From positions 1-64,000 of the forward strand of contig JAVTVY010033708.1 in the NCBI GenBank assembly GCA_036873755.1: 64,000 nt of DNA, in the 5' to 3' direction. A program made the translations under genes and the position numbers. Position 1 is the stretch's first letter. Every line of letters starts with the position of its first letter. This document shows positions 30,299 to 42,860 of this stretch, piece by piece. The DNA comes from Hanleya hanleyi (lineage: Eukaryota > Mollusca > Polyplacophora > Lepidopleurida > Hanleyidae). Under the pieces are notes generated by a model that was not told the origin of the DNA, searched no databases, and saw only the letters and a list, made by a program, of their open reading frames with translations.

Positions 30299-31619
30299 AC
30301 CGAGAGGCAAATGAAGCAAACCGCCCTAGCTTTAAAAACAGCATTCTCCTATTGACATCGAATACATCGTATGTTCGGGGAGTTATAGCTGCCAGTTCAC
30401 GGTTCACAGATCACTATGCGGTGGGTTTTCGTTGCTATAGGTGATAAACAGCAACGGTCCAAGTATTTTCCTTGTGGCTCTGACGAAATATTAATCATTC
30501 TATAACTCTTGTGTCAATAAAATCGAGCTAACCAGTGCAATAATTACAAGATTGACCACGGCTATGTAACATGTACATGTGTCAAGTGCAAGTGTTAATT
30601 AGGAGATTCCATTTCACAAGTCGGGTGAGGAAAGGGACGTCTGCATTCATACAAGTAACAATCGAATAAAACAAACAAATAAATAGATAAAAGTTTAATT
30701 GTTGTTTCCATCGTGCGTAAAATAACGATTTAGCACGCCTATGAAAACATTATTCCTATGCAATTGCACTACCGTACTTAAATTGATTATCAACAAAGAT
30801 TATAATGAAAAGTTGAAAACATATATAAACTTTGACAACCTTCCTCCCCTTTCTTGAAAAAAACTCGTCCACTGATGCTCCCGTCTCGGCTGGCATCGTA
30901 TCAATGTCAGTGGACGAGTTTATGTGGTCTCCCAAATGGGAAGTGATACTGTCAGCTGCTTAGCTGTGTGGGAATTACATGAATATATACGTCTATTTGT
31001 GTCGCGACACATGAATATATACGTCTATTTGTGTCGCGACAGCTTATACAAGAAGCCCAAGTGTGAAACTTACCATGATATATATATCTCTGAAAAGCTG
31101 ACATGGGATAAACACGTATAATATGTCAGTAAAAAGTAAAATCGGTTGTTAGGTTAAATCATGCACGGGCCTACCAATCTCTTGTATGATCACTTTAGGA
31201 TATGGATCGACTGTGTGTTCTTCATCAAAAGAAATATATCAACAACTTAGAAAATGTACAAAACAGAGCGGCGAAACTCGTAACTGTTAATTAGAGCACT
31301 GATTATGAGAGATTGTTACAACAGAGCGGGCTACGCTACAGTAGAGAAGAACCCATGCTAGACTAGTCAGTTATTAAAAGATGTTCCAAGGCTGTATAGA
31401 CATAACATTTTCACATTTCTTCTCACTGGCACCTGTTAAATCGAACCGCACCTACCACCTTTTTAAATTGTATTCTCCGGCTCATCGAACTGGCTTTTGG
31501 GCGGATTGCGATTGATGTTGTCTGGCTGGCTGGCTGGCCGTCGTCAACATTCCAGGATACAAGTTTTGTGTTCAAGATTTTATAAAAGTTCTACCATGTA
31601 TCACGCAAACCATGTATCA

Positions 31620-33105
31620 CGCAAACTAACTTCGCCCGACCCCATATACTGATATTTTCAGATACCATACCAGATGCTGCACTGACTGCACCCATTCACT
31701 GTACCCTGGGGGTATATCCCCCTCTCCCCCACCCTCGGTACAGAGCCCTACCCTCTATATTCGAAACTAAGCCTCGCCCCACTCCATATGCTGATATTTT
31801 CAGATAGCATATCTGATACTGTATTGATGGCACTCATCCACTACACCCTGGGGGTATATGCCCTCTCCCCCCACCCCCGGAACAGAGCCTCGCCCTCTAT
31901 TTCCAAAACTAACCCTCGCCCGACCCTATATAGGGATATTTTCAGATAGCATATCTGATACTATATTGATTGCACTCATCCACTATGCCCTGGGGTATTT
32001 GCGTACACTTCGCCACCCATAAGATGGCTTGCGAATCGTGTGTCTCCATTATCGCGGAGCGATATCCAGTACTTTACCGGATTCTGTTCAGCCTTCATCC
32101 GGCGGAGAACAGACTCGAGAAATCTGATAAATTACAGGTTTTCATACCACTTCTGAAACAGATATCACCTGGGCTTACAAAATATATAGGTATATATAAC
32201 TTTCGTATCATCCAAGAGGTGTGATGGATCTGAAATTTTGAACAAGTAGTTCATCACATGACTCGAAAATGGCGAGTTACGTTGGAGTTACGTCGGTAGA
32301 CTTTAGCTGATTGGCTGACGAAGTCACGTGGCATTGATTTATGGAAATTTTCTCCTGCAGTTGCCGAAAGTATGCTGAACATGGATACACACGATCCCAG
32401 AGTCAGTCTTACCGCGTATAGATGACCGAGATGGTTACAGGTTGTACCCTGGGGGTATATACCCTCTCCCCCCACCCCCGGAACAGAGCCTCACCCTCTA
32501 TTTCCAAAACTAACCCTCGCCCGACCCTATATGGGGATATTTTCAGATAGCATATCTGATACTGCATTGATTGAACGCAACCACTACACCCTGGGGCTAG
32601 TATTTCCCCCTCTCCCCCCACCTCCTGTACAGAGCTCCACCCTGTATCTCCGAAACTAAGCCTCGCCCGACCCATATACTGATCCTGTACAGAGCTCCAC
32701 CCTGTATCTCCGAAACTAAGCCTCGCCCGACCCATATACTGATATTGTAAGATAGCATATCTGATACTCCATTGATTGCACTGGGGGTATATCCCCCCAA
32801 CCTCCCTCCCACCCCCGGTACAGAGATTCACCCTGTGCATCTGAAACTAATCCTCGTCCGTCCCCATATGCTGATATTTTCAGATAGCATAACTCATACT
32901 GCATTGATTGCACTCATCCACTACACCCAGGGAGTATATCCACCTCTCACCCCACCCCCGGAACAGAGCTCCACCCTGTATCTCTGAAACTAAGCCTCGC
33001 CCGATCCCATATACCGATATTTTCAGATAGCATATCTGATACTGCATTGACTGCACTCATGCACTACACCCTGGGGGTATATTCCCCCCCCCCCCCCTCC
33101 CTCCT
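31620..33105. repeat. 143-bp satellite array, interrupted
   Basis: Units of about 140-145 bases contain TGATATTTTCAGATAGCATA, ATTGATTGCACTCATCCACTA and CCCTGGGGGTATAT with a CCCCCACCCCCGG tract. Unit starts fall near 31650, 31792, 31935, 32536, 32743, 32872 and 33017. A non-repeat stretch at about 31995-32440 interrupts the array. Frames inside the array reflect the period. Confidence 0.8.
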
Positions 33106-33186
33106 TCATGATGAAATAAGATAAGTCCATTAACTCCAGCATTCTCCCGTGGTCAATGACCCCTCTTCTAATTACACTTCTTGATA

Positions 33187-33192
33187 GTTCAC
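33187..33192. repeat. Target-site duplication GTTCAC, left of element D
   Basis: Repeated exactly at 39662-39667. Confidence 0.9.
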
Positions 33193-33439
33193 AGTAGTAG
33201 TGTCACCGCAAAAAAGGTTCCATTGACCTCTTTGCACTTAAATGACCTCAAAAATTTGCATATGACCTATGCGACAGCCAATCAGAAGCGAGTATTTTGA
33301 CAAAACTACCCCAACACAGAAGAGTTCCAATCTAGGGGAGGTAACTCTTGATGCACTTTTGTAGTTTTTGTCAAATGCCGGATTATCTTCCCTGATTCGA
33401 ACATTTGCATATTAAATCTATACGAGAAAATGCCTGTAT

Positions 33440-35400
33440 GGGGTATGGATGATCCGATGGGGTCGTATGAGGTATCATTGTGAAGCTTATGTGAGGGGGC
33501 ATCTGAGGGGTTGGGTGTGGGGTTGAAATAGCGTCATTCTGCGCATGCGCGGTGGACCAAGGGTATGGAAATAGACGTTTTGGAGCTAGGGGAGCCCCTA
33601 ATGGTCCGATGGGGTCGAGTGAGGTATCAAAGTGAAGCATTCGTGAAGAGGCATCTGATGGGCTGGGTGTGGGGTTGAAATAGCGTCATTCTGCGCATGC
33701 GCGGTCGCCAAAGGGTATGGAAATAGACGTTTTGGAGCTAGGTGAGCCCCTAATGGGTCGATAGAGTCGTATGAGGTATCATTGTGAAGCATTCGTAAAG
33801 GGGCATCCGCCTGGACTAGTGGCTCGGCCGTTGTCACCATTCTGCGCATGCGCAGACAGGGAATTGTGGGAAAAGGTATGGAGATAGACGTTTTGGGATC
33901 TAGGTAAGCCACTAATGGCCCGATGGAGTCGTATGATGTATCATTGTGAAGCACACATGAGGGGGCATCTGACTGGACTAGTGGCTCGGGCGTTGTCAAT
34001 ACCCTGCGCATGCGCAAACAGGGAATTGTGGGAAAAAGCTATGGAAATACACGTTTCGGGATCTAGGTAAGCTCCTAGTGGGCCGATTGGGTCGAGTGAG
34101 GTATCCATGTGAAGCACACATGAGGGGGCATCCGCCTGGACTAGTGTCTCGGCCGTTGTCACCAGTCTGCGCATGCGCAGACAGGGAATTGTGGGAAAAG
34201 GGTATGGAAATAGACGTTTTTGGATCTAGGTAAGCCCCTAGTGGGCCGATTGGGTCGAGTGAGGTATCCGTGTGAAGCACCCATGGGGGGGCATCCGCCT
34301 GGACTAGTGGCTCGGCCGTTGTCACCATTCTGCGCATGCGCAGACAGGGAATTGTGGGAAAAGGATATGGAGATAGACGTTTTGGGATCTAGGTAAGCCT
34401 CTAGTGGGCCGATTGGGTCGAGTGAGGTATCAGTGTGAAGCACACATGAGGGGGCATCCGCCTGGACTAGTGCCTGGTCCGTATTTAACATTCTGCGCAT
34501 GCGCAGGCAGGGAATTGTGGGAAAAGGGTATGGAAATAGACGTTTTGGAATGTAGGTAAGCCCCTAGTGGGTCGATGGGGTCGAGTGAGGTATCCATGTG
34601 AAGCACACATGAGGGGGCATCCGCCGGGACTAGTGGCTCGGGCGTTGTCACCATTCTGCGCATGCGCAGACAGGGAATTATGGGAAAAGGGTATGGAAAT
34701 AGATGTTTTGGGGCCTAGGTGGGCCACTCGTGGACCTATGGAGTCGTATGAGGTATCCATGTGAAGCATTCGTAAAGGCGCATGGAACTGACGTCAGTAT
34801 GCGCATGCGCAGTAGACCAAGTGTATGTAAATAGACGTTTTGGGATCTAGGTGAGCCCCTGATGGGCCGATGGAGTTGTATGAGGTATCAATGTAAAGCA
34901 GTCGTGAAGGAGCATCCGCCTGGACTAGTGTATCGTCCGCGTTCAACATTCCGCGCATGCGCTGACAGGGAATTGTGGGATAAGGGAATGGAAATAGACG
35001 TTTTGGGGTTTAGGTGGGCCACTAGTGGTCTGTTGGAGTCGAGCGAGGTATCAATGTGAAGCACACGTGAGGGTGCATCCGACTGGGTGGGTGTGGAGTA
35101 GGAATATCGTCATTCTGCGCATGCGCAGGCAGACCCTAGTATGGAAATATACATTTTGGGGCCGATGTGAACCACTAGTGGTCCAAATGGGCTGTGGGAG
35201 GTGTCAAAGTAAAGCTTTTGTCGGGTAGAATCAGAATGGTGTGTTTTTTTATTGCAAGTCGAGTCAATCTGCGCATGCGCAGTTGTGTGTAGTAAGTAAA
35301 GTGGCCATTTTCGGGAAGCGAAGGAAAGTATTTGGTGTAGAGATGGACCACTATTGCTCCGAATGGTGTACTGGTGTATGGCTGAGCCGCATTACGCGTG
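33440..35400. repeat. NRF1-site unit array, left arm of D
   Basis: About twelve tandem units of about 160 bases each contain a palindrome GCGCATGCGC (for example near 33543, 33694, 34007, 34169, 34332, 35119, 35272), an ATGGAAATAGACGTTTTGG block and a GAGTGAGGTATC block. The mirror array is 37740-39430. Confidence 0.85.
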
Positions 35401-35940
35401 TGTGAGTGAGTGAGATTGAGTGAGTGAGTGAGAGTACTCACTCACTCACTCACTCACCGTCGTTAGTGCGTCCATGCGTTAAGACGGGCGTTGGGGACGC
35501 CTCACTCACTCACTCACTCACTCACTCACTCACTCACTCACATTGACTCACTCACTGACTCACTCACTCACTCACTCACTCACTCAATCACTCACTTACT
35601 CACTCACTCACCGTCGTTAGTGCGTCCATGCGTTAAGACGGGCGTTGGGGACGCCTCACTCACTCGCTCACTCACTCACTCACCCACCCACCCACCCACT
35701 CACACTCACTTACTCATTCACTCACTCACTCACTCACTCACCCACGCACCACTCACTCACTCACACTCATTCACTCACTCACTCACTCACTCACTCACTC
35801 ACACTCACTCACTCACTCACTCACTCACTCACTCACTCACTCACTCACTCACACTCGCTCACTCACTCACTCACTCACTTACTCACTCACACTCAACCCA
35901 CTCACTCACTCGCACTCACTCACTCACACTCACTCATATG
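35400..35940. repeat. ACTC array with two iterons, left arm of D
   Basis: A (ACTC)n array is interrupted by two copies of the iteron CGTCGTTAGTGCGTCCATGC followed by GTTAAGACGGGCGTTGGGG (35458-35503 and 35612-35655). The right-arm array is 36680-36845 and 37320-37710 with iterons at 37500-37543 and 37632-37676. The iteron is shared with element C. Confidence 0.85.
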
Positions 35941-36039
35941 TACAGACACCACCACACACCAATAATACCACCACACACACACACCACCAACACCACCACC
36001 AACGCCACCACCAACGCCACCAACGCCACCACCAACGCC

Positions 36040-37230
36040 ACCAACGCCACCACCGGGCGTGGTAGCTCCCGTGTGGCAGAGCTCTTGGATCGGAGCTCTC
36101 GGAGCTCAAAGCTTGCGGCGCTCGAAAATGAAGTCATCGCAGGCATGCGCGTGTACCTGTGCTGCACCCTCGGAGCTCCGGAGCTCCGGAGCTCTTGGAA
36201 CTCCGAGCTCGGAGCTCCGGAGCTCTTGGAGCTCGGAGCTCCGGAGCTCTTGATCCTGCGCTACTCGGAAGTGACGTCATCGTACGCAGGCACACACACA
36301 CACATACCTGGTGCACCCACACCCTAGTGTACCCTATACCCTACGGGCTATAGGGTACAGGGTGCACCGTGTAAGTGTGTGTGTGTGCCTGCGTACGATG
36401 ACGTCACTTCCGAGTAGCGCAGGATCAAGAGCTCCGGAGCTCCGAGGGTGCAGCACAGGTGCACGCGCATGCCTGCGATGACGTCATTTCCGAGCGCCGC
36501 AAACTTTGAGCTCCGAGAGCTCCGATCCAAGAGCTCTGCCGCACGGGAGCTACCACGCCCGGTAGTGGCGTTGGTGGCGTTGGTGGTGGCGTTGGTGGCG
36601 TTGGTGGTGGCGTTGGTGGTGGTGTTGGTGGTGTGTGTGTGTGTGGTGGTATTATTGGTGTGTGGTGGTGTCTGTACATATGAGTGAGTGTGAGTGAGTG
36701 AGTGCGTGACTGAGTGAGTGGGTTGAGTGCGAGTGATTGAGTGAGTGAGCGAGTGTGAGTGAGTCAGTGAGTGAGTGAGTGAGTGTGAGTGAGTCAGTGT
36801 GAGTGAGTGAGTGAGTGAGTGAGTGAGTGAGTGAGTGAGTGAGTGAGAGCTCGGAGCTCCGGGGCTCTTGGAGCTCGGAGCTCCGGAGCTCTTGATCCTG
36901 CGCTACTCGGAAGTGACGTCATCGTACGCAGGCACACACACACACACACCTGGTGCACCCACACCCTAGTGTACCCTATGCCCTACGGGCTATAGGGTAC
37001 AGGGTGCACCGCGTAAGTGTGTGTGTGTGCCTGCGTACGATGACGTCACTTCCGAGTAGCGCAGGATCAAGAGCTCCAGAGCTCCGAGCTCCAAAAGCTC
37101 CGGAGCTCCGAGGGTGCAGCACAGGTACACGCGCATGCCTGCGATGACGTCATTTCCGAGCGCCGCAAGCTTTGAGCTCCGAGAGCTCCGATCCAAGAGC
37201 TCTGCCACACGGGAGCTACCACGCCCGGTG
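36040..37230. repeat. GAGCTC-rich centre of D with two palindrome axes
   Basis: Multiple GAGCTCCGGAGCTC blocks, a GAAGTGACGTCATCGTACGCAGG segment (ETS plus CRE type) and CA repeats surround the palindrome CACCCTAGTGTACCCTATA / CTATAGGGTACAGGGTG. This palindrome occurs twice (near 36340 and 36985), separated by a GAGT array, so the centre itself was duplicated. Confidence 0.75.
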
Positions 37231-37739
37231 GTGGCGTTGGTGGTGGCGTTGGTGGCGTTGGTGGTGGTGTTGGTGGTGTGTGTGTGTGGTGGTATTATTG
37301 GTGTGTGGTGGTGTCTGTACATATGAGTGAGTGTGAGTGAGTGAGTGAGTGAGTGAGTGAGTGAGTGCGTGAGTGAGTGAGTGAGTGAGTGAGTGAGTGA
37401 GCGAGTGTGAGTGAGTCAGTGAGTGAGTCAGTGAGAGTGAGTGAGTGAGTGAGTGAGTGTGAGTGAGTGGGTGGGTGAGTGAGTGAGTGAGTGAGTGAGG
37501 CGTCCCCAACGCCCGTCTTAACGCATGGACGCACTAACGACGGTGAGTGAGTGAGTGAGTAAGTGAGTAAGTGAGTCAGTCAGTCAGTCAGTGATTGAGT
37601 CAATGTGAGTGAGTGAGTGAGTGAGTGAGTGAGGCGTCCCCAACGCCCGTCTTAACGCATGGACGCACTAACGACGGTGAGTGAGTGAGTACTCTCACTC
37701 ACTCACTCAATCTCACTCACTCACGCACGCGTAATGCGG

Positions 37740-39430
37740 CTCAGCCATACACCAGTACACCAGTCGGAGCAATAGTGGTCCATCTCTACACCAAATACTT
37801 TCCTTCACTTCCCGAAAATGGCCACTTTACTTACTGCACAGAACTGCGCATGCGCAGATTGACTCGACTTGCAATAAAAAAACACACCATTCTGATTCTA
37901 TCCGACAAAAGCTTTACTTTGACACCTCCCACAACCCATTTGGACCACTAGTGGTTCACATCGGCCCCAAAATGTATATTTCCATACTACGGTCTGCCTG
38001 CGCATGCGCAGAATGACGATATTGCTACCCCACACCCACCCAGTCGGATGCACCCTCACGTGTGCTTCACATTGATAACTCGCTCGACTCCAACAGACCA
38101 CTAGTGGCCCACCTAAACCCCAAAACGTCTATTTCCATTCCCTTTTCCCACAATTCCCTGTCTGTGCATGCGCGGAATGTTGAACGCGGACGATACACTA
38201 GTCCAGGCGGATGCTCCTTCACGACTGCTTTACATTGATACCTCATACAACTCCATCGGCCCATTAGGGGCTCACCTAGATCCCAAAACGTATATTTACA
38301 TACACTTGGTCTACTGCGCATGCGCATAATTTCGTCAGTTCCACGTATCACCCATCCTGTCGGATGCGCCTTCACGAATGCTTCACATGGATACCTCATA
38401 CGACTCCATAGGACCAAGAGTGGCCCACCTAGGCCCCAAAACATCTATTTCCATACCCTTTTCCCATAATTCCCTGTCTGCGCATGCGCAGAATGGTGAC
38501 AACGCCCGAGCCACTAGTCCCGCCGGATGCCCCCTCATGTGTGCTTCACATGGATACCTCACTCGACCCCATCGGCCCACTAGGGGCTTACCTAGATCCC
38601 AAAACGTCTATTTCCATAGCCTTTTCCCACAATTCCCTGTTTGCGCATGCGCAGGGTGTTGACAACGCCCGAGCCACTAATCCAGTCTCCATACTCTCCA
38701 TAATCCTAATCTCCATACCCTTTTCCCACAATTCCCTGTCTGCGCATGCGCAGACTGGTGAGAACGGCCGAGCCACTAGTCGAAGCGGATGCTCCCTCAT
38801 ATGTGCTTCACACTGATACCTCACTCGACCCAATCGGCCCACTAGGGGCTTACCTAGATCCCAAAACGTCTATTTCCATAGCCTTTTCCCACAATTCCCT
38901 GTTTGCGCATGCGCAGGGTGTTGACAACGCCCGAGCCACTAATCCAGTCAGATGCCCCCTCATGTGTGCTTCACAATGATACCTCATACGACTCCATCGG
39001 GCCATTAGTGGCTTACCTAGATCCCAAAACGTCTATCTCCATACCCTTTTCCCACAATTCCCTGTCTGCGCATGCGCAGAATGGTGACAACGGCCGAGCC
39101 ACTAGTCCAGTCGGATGCCCCTTTACGAATGCTTCACAATGATACCTCATACGCATGCGCAGAGTGACGCTATTTCAACCCCACACCCAGCCCATCAGAT
39201 GCCTCTTCACGAATGCTTCACTTTGATAGCTCACTCGACCCCATCGGACCATTACGGGCTCCCCTAGCTCCAAAACGTCTATTTCCATACCCTTGGTCCA
39301 CCGCGCATGCGCAGAATGACGCTATTTCAACCCCACACCCAACCCCTCAGATGCCCCCTCACATAAGCTTCACAATGATACCTCATACGACCCCATCGGA
39401 TCATCCATACCCCATACAGGCATTTTCTCG
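37740..39430. repeat. NRF1-site unit array, right arm of D
   Basis: Reverse complement of the left-arm array with similar unit number and some unit deletions and duplications (for example around 38690-38730). Confidence 0.85.
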
Positions 39431-39661
39431 TATAGATTTAATATGCAAATGTTCGAATCAGGGAAGATAATCCGGCATTTGACAAAAACTACAAAAGTGC
39501 ATCAAGAGTTACCTCCCCCTAGATTGGAACTCTTCTGTGTTGGGGTAGTTTTGTCAAAATACTCGCTTTTGATTGGCTGTCGCATAGGTCATATGCAAAT
39601 TTTTGAGGTCATTTAAGTGCAAAGAGGTCAATGGAACCTTTTTTGCGGTGACACTACTACT

Positions 39662-39667
39662 GTTCAC
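39662..39667. repeat. Target-site duplication GTTCAC, right of element D
   Basis: Exact copy of 33187-33192. Confidence 0.9.
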
Positions 39668-39684
39668 CCTTCATCCCATACATC

Positions 39685-40235
39685 ATGCATTACAGTTATA
39701 CTCGTCTAACAGATGCAGAATATATTATTATGCAGTCTCAAATTCTGCTACATTCTCTGATCGCCTTTTCAATCCGGCCATTTGGTTCCATTGTACGGTT
39801 GTTAAAATTTAACTTCTTTCATCGAGTTGTTCCCCAGTGGAATGGTTTACCATCCAATTTTCTAACTTCACCAATTGTTAATTCTCTTAAGACAATCATT
39901 CTAGTCATACAGATGTCATTGGTAATTTACCATTTTACATAATTTATCTTTGATATTGTTATTTGACACATGTATATAATCTTACTTATTTATCAGCTAC
40001 ATATGATAATATCTTAATTTTCTTATGTGTATACTATATGTATCTTTAAAAATTTGTTTTCATTTACATTTCAAACTGTTTTATTATTTTGTGTATATAT
40101 ACTGTTATCTTTCTGAATGTATTCGTATATATTGTTGAAGGGGGTAGACTTTGATGGGCTCCGATCAGTGTAACGACTTAGACTCATGTCAAAATCACTA
40201 AGTAAATAAATAAACAAAATAAATATCCCCTATTC
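39685..40235 (+). mobile_element. LINE 3' end (CR1/L2-like C-terminus)
   Basis: The frame 39685-39942 ends with FFHRVVPQWNGLPSNF followed by SPIVNSLKT, the WNxLP-type C-terminal motif of many non-LTR retrotransposons. An AT-rich 3' region follows, with a GGGCTCCGATCAGTGTAA block and a tail of AAATAAATAAAC at 40200-40225. The 5' part is missing. Confidence 0.65.
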
Positions 40236-40550
40236 ACTCGAAACCGGTTATTTTGTAAATTTGTTAAGACACACTGGAAATCAGCATTATATGCCTCTAA
40301 AAGAAAAAGCTGTTTCAAGCCGATGGTTTATCACAGATCCACACCTCTATAGCCGATTGTCAGTATTTTCGCCAGCCTCTTCTACAAAAGCGCAAATCGC
40401 GACATGTTATGCTTTTAAGTTGTTCTTAAAACAAAATTTATGTTCATTTCTCTATAATTACAGATTACAGAAATGAACTTATCTGTTATACCTACATGTA
40501 TCAGCCCAAAGAATGGTGGCTATATGTAATAGTTTCTAAATGACAAAAAT
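40236..40550. other. Short spacer between elements D and E
   Basis: AT-rich, with one short open frame (40261-40476) of no recognisable family. No gene is supported. Confidence 0.4.
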
Positions 40551-40556
40551 ATCTCC
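40551..40556. repeat. Target-site duplication ATCTCC, left of element E
   Basis: Repeated exactly at 53915-53920. Confidence 0.9.
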
Positions 40557-42684
40557 AGTAGTAGGGTCTACTTAAATTGAGTCCTATTTCACCCGGATGT
40601 AACTATGACGTCACAACTTCCGATGGTGGCGCCATCTGTACACTCTGGATGCAAGGCAGACAACTCGGACAGATCAAGGCATGTACTGACCTATCTAGGC
40701 TATAGTTCCGGCAACCTTTGACCTCGAATTCTTCCGCGGTGATGCGGTCATGTCTGGTGGTGATGCGGTCGCGGGAGAAAGCTTCCGCAGACAGAAAGTA
40801 GTCCCATGGGTTGACTTCCAATGTTAATGTATACGGGGAATACCTAAATAGACGTTTTGTGACCTAGGGGAGCCCCTAGTGGACCGATGGGATCGAGTGA
40901 GGTATCAAAGTGAAGCATTCGTGAAGGGGCATCTGCTGGGCTGGGTGTGGGGTTGAAATATTGGGATTCTGCGCATGCGCGGTGGCCAAAGGGTATGAAA
41001 ATAGACGTTTTGGAGCTAGGGGAGCCACTAATGGTCCAATGGGGTCGAGTGAGGTATCAAAGTGAAGCATTCGTGAAGGGGCATCTGATGGGCTGGGTGT
41101 GGGATTGACATATCGGCATTCTGCGCATGCGCGGTGGCCAAAGGGTATGAAAATAGAGGTTGAGCCCCTAATGGGCCGATGGAGTTGTATGAGGTATCAA
41201 AGTGAAGCCTATGTGAAGGGGCATCCAGTCATGGGTGGGTGCATGTAAAATTTTTCCTGAAAAAAAAAAAGCGGAACACGGACTTTATCGAAAAATTCGG
41301 GAAAATGACTATATGGGGTATGGGGGGTATATAGGTCGCCGGGCTTAACGGGGCTTGCCTATCAATAGAGTTATCTCCCCCTAGTTCCAGGGTGGGTGTA
41401 TGTAAAAATTTTCCTGAAAAAATACGGAAACACGGACTTTATCCTAAATTACGGGAAAATGCCTATATGGGGTATGGGGGGGGGATAGAGGACCATCCTG
41501 GGAAACCTACTTCTCGACATTTGCGGTATAGGTTGTGGGGTCTCGTTTTCTTAGTCTCGTCATTTAGAACACGATAGGAAGTGTCCCGGAGCGAAACGGT
41601 GAAATTTTTGGAAAAAAGTCGCCGAGACCCATATAGACCTATATAGTCCCATACTGGGGGTATAGGACCGATGTTTGATACTGGGGGTATGGGACCGATG
41701 TTTGTCCCACTGGGAAACCTACTTCTATACATTTGCGGTAGGGTTGTTTGGATTTGTTTTCTTAGTCTCATCATTTAGAACACGATAGGAAGTGTCCCGG
41801 AGGGAAACGGTGAAATTTTTGGAAAAAAGTCGCCGAGACCCATATAGACCTATATAGTCCCATACTGGGGGTATAGGACCGATGTTTGATACTGGGGGTA
41901 TAGGACCGATGTTTGTCCCACTGGGAAACCTACTTCTATACATTTGCGGTAGGGTTGTTTGGATTTGTATTCTTAGTCTCTTCATTTAGAACACGATAGG
42001 AAGTGTCCCGGCACGAAACGGTGAAATCTTTGAAAAAAGTCACCGAGGCCTGGGTAGGCTCATATAGACCCATATACTGGGATATAAGCCCAATGTATGT
42101 ATAAATCCATATGGGGTGGACATGTTGGAGCCTAGGTGAGTCCCTGGTGGTCCGATGGGGTCGAGTGAGGTCTTATTTTGAAGGTCTCATGCAGGAGCAC
42201 TTGACTACACTAATGGTTCGTACGTTGTCAATACTCTGCGCATGCGCAGCCTGGCCGTAGTATAGAAAGCAGGCATTTTGGGGGGTGTGTTTGGGTTAGA
42301 GATGGGCTATTCACGGTTCGAATGGGTCGTGTGAGGTATCCATGTGAAGCCTATGTGAGGGAGTCTCTGATGGCGTGGATGTGGGGTTGACATAGGGTCA
42401 TTCTGCGCATGCGCGGTAGCCCAAGGGTATGGACATAGACGTTTTTGGGGTCTAGGCGAGCCCTATTGACCTTTGACCTCAGAAATTTCAGAATATGACG
42501 TCACTTCCAGTTTGGGTGAATGAGGCGTGACCTTTGGACATGTCTAGACTTGTCTGTGTTTGTCATGTACTGGGTTACTCGGATGTAAAAATGAAATGAC
42601 GTCATTTCCGGTTTGGGTGAATGCTCAAACACTACCTCCAACTTTCCCGGCCCGGCCCGCCCCGGCCGCAGCGCGCGCGCGCGT
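40557..42684. repeat. Left terminal inverted repeat of E
   Basis: Complementary to 51913-53914. From the outside it holds a CRE-containing end (TGACGTCA), NRF1-type units, AT-rich foldable blocks with TTTTTCCTGAAAAA, about three tandem units of about 185 bases (41480-42030; ACTGGGAAACCTACTTCTA, AACACGATAGGAAGTGTCC), further NRF1 units, a DR1-type TGACCTTTGACCT (42467-42479) and a CG-rich inner edge. Small minus-strand frames here repeat with the units and are not genes. Confidence 0.88.
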
Positions 42685-42719
42685 GCACGGGTTATGTGAC
42701 CTTTGGACATGTCCAGACT

Positions 42720-42860
42720 TGTCTGACCGCCATTGTTGAAAAATGGCGGATAATGGCGGATAATGGCGGATAATGGCGGCTAATGGCGGAAGGTGACCGC
42801 CATTGTGGGAAAATGGCGGATAATGGCGGAAGGTGAACGCCATTGTGGAAAACCCCCACA
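42720..42860. repeat. ATGGCGGATA short tandem repeat
   Basis: About nine copies of AATGGCGGAT-type units with GACCGCCATTGT repeats lie in front of the first gene of E. They include many ATGGCGG cores of the YY1 type. Confidence 0.75.

Larger units (their letters stand above)
27078..31050. repeat. Tandem duplication, copy B
   Basis: Collinear with copy A from TAGTGAAAAATCAGTAG. It lacks element C and the SINE but has its own insertion (28805-29697). Its distal part (about 30714-31050) is inverted relative to copy A and followed by a short duplicated GTGTCGCGACA-containing segment. Confidence 0.75.
33193..39661. mobile_element. Element D: 6.5-kb gene-less palindromic Polinton-type element
   Basis: The ends read AGTAGTAGTGTCACCG and complement, with a perfect GTTCAC duplication on both sides. 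The arms (33193-36350 and 36350-39661) are reverse complements with divergence. Each holds, from the outside, a CCAAT-containing end, about a dozen 160-base units with a GCGCATGCGC core, ACTC arrays with iterons and a GAGCTCCGG-rich centre. No frame in it is credible as a gene; the long ones are Ser/His/Leu/Thr repeats from ACTC or repeats from the 160-base unit. The centre resembles the region upstream of the finger-ATPase gene in element A, so D probably arose by loss of that module. It must have been moved by proteins supplied in trans. Confidence 0.88.

Noticed and set aside
31970..32224. Possible host first exon (ATG at 32022 with a CAG/GT donor-like site near 32148)
   Set aside because: There is no recognisable domain and no partner exon, and it lies in an interruption of a satellite. 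Evidence is too thin to annotate as a gene.
35400..37710. Long open frames reading Ser-Leu-Thr-His repeats on both strands
   Set aside because: They arise from the ACTC microsatellite, which is open in several frames at once. No start context, composition or conservation supports a protein.
33383..39470. Many 60-140 codon frames with recurring similar peptides in the arms of D (also in A, E and F terminal repeats)
   Set aside because: They repeat with the 160-base unit and appear in mirror image on the other arm. They track the repeat and not a gene.
40603..40821. 72-codon frame in the outer terminal repeat of E (mirror at 53650-53868)
   Set aside because: It is open in both repeats, but mirror conservation is expected for an inverted repeat. 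There is no ATG context, domain or promoter, so it is not annotated.
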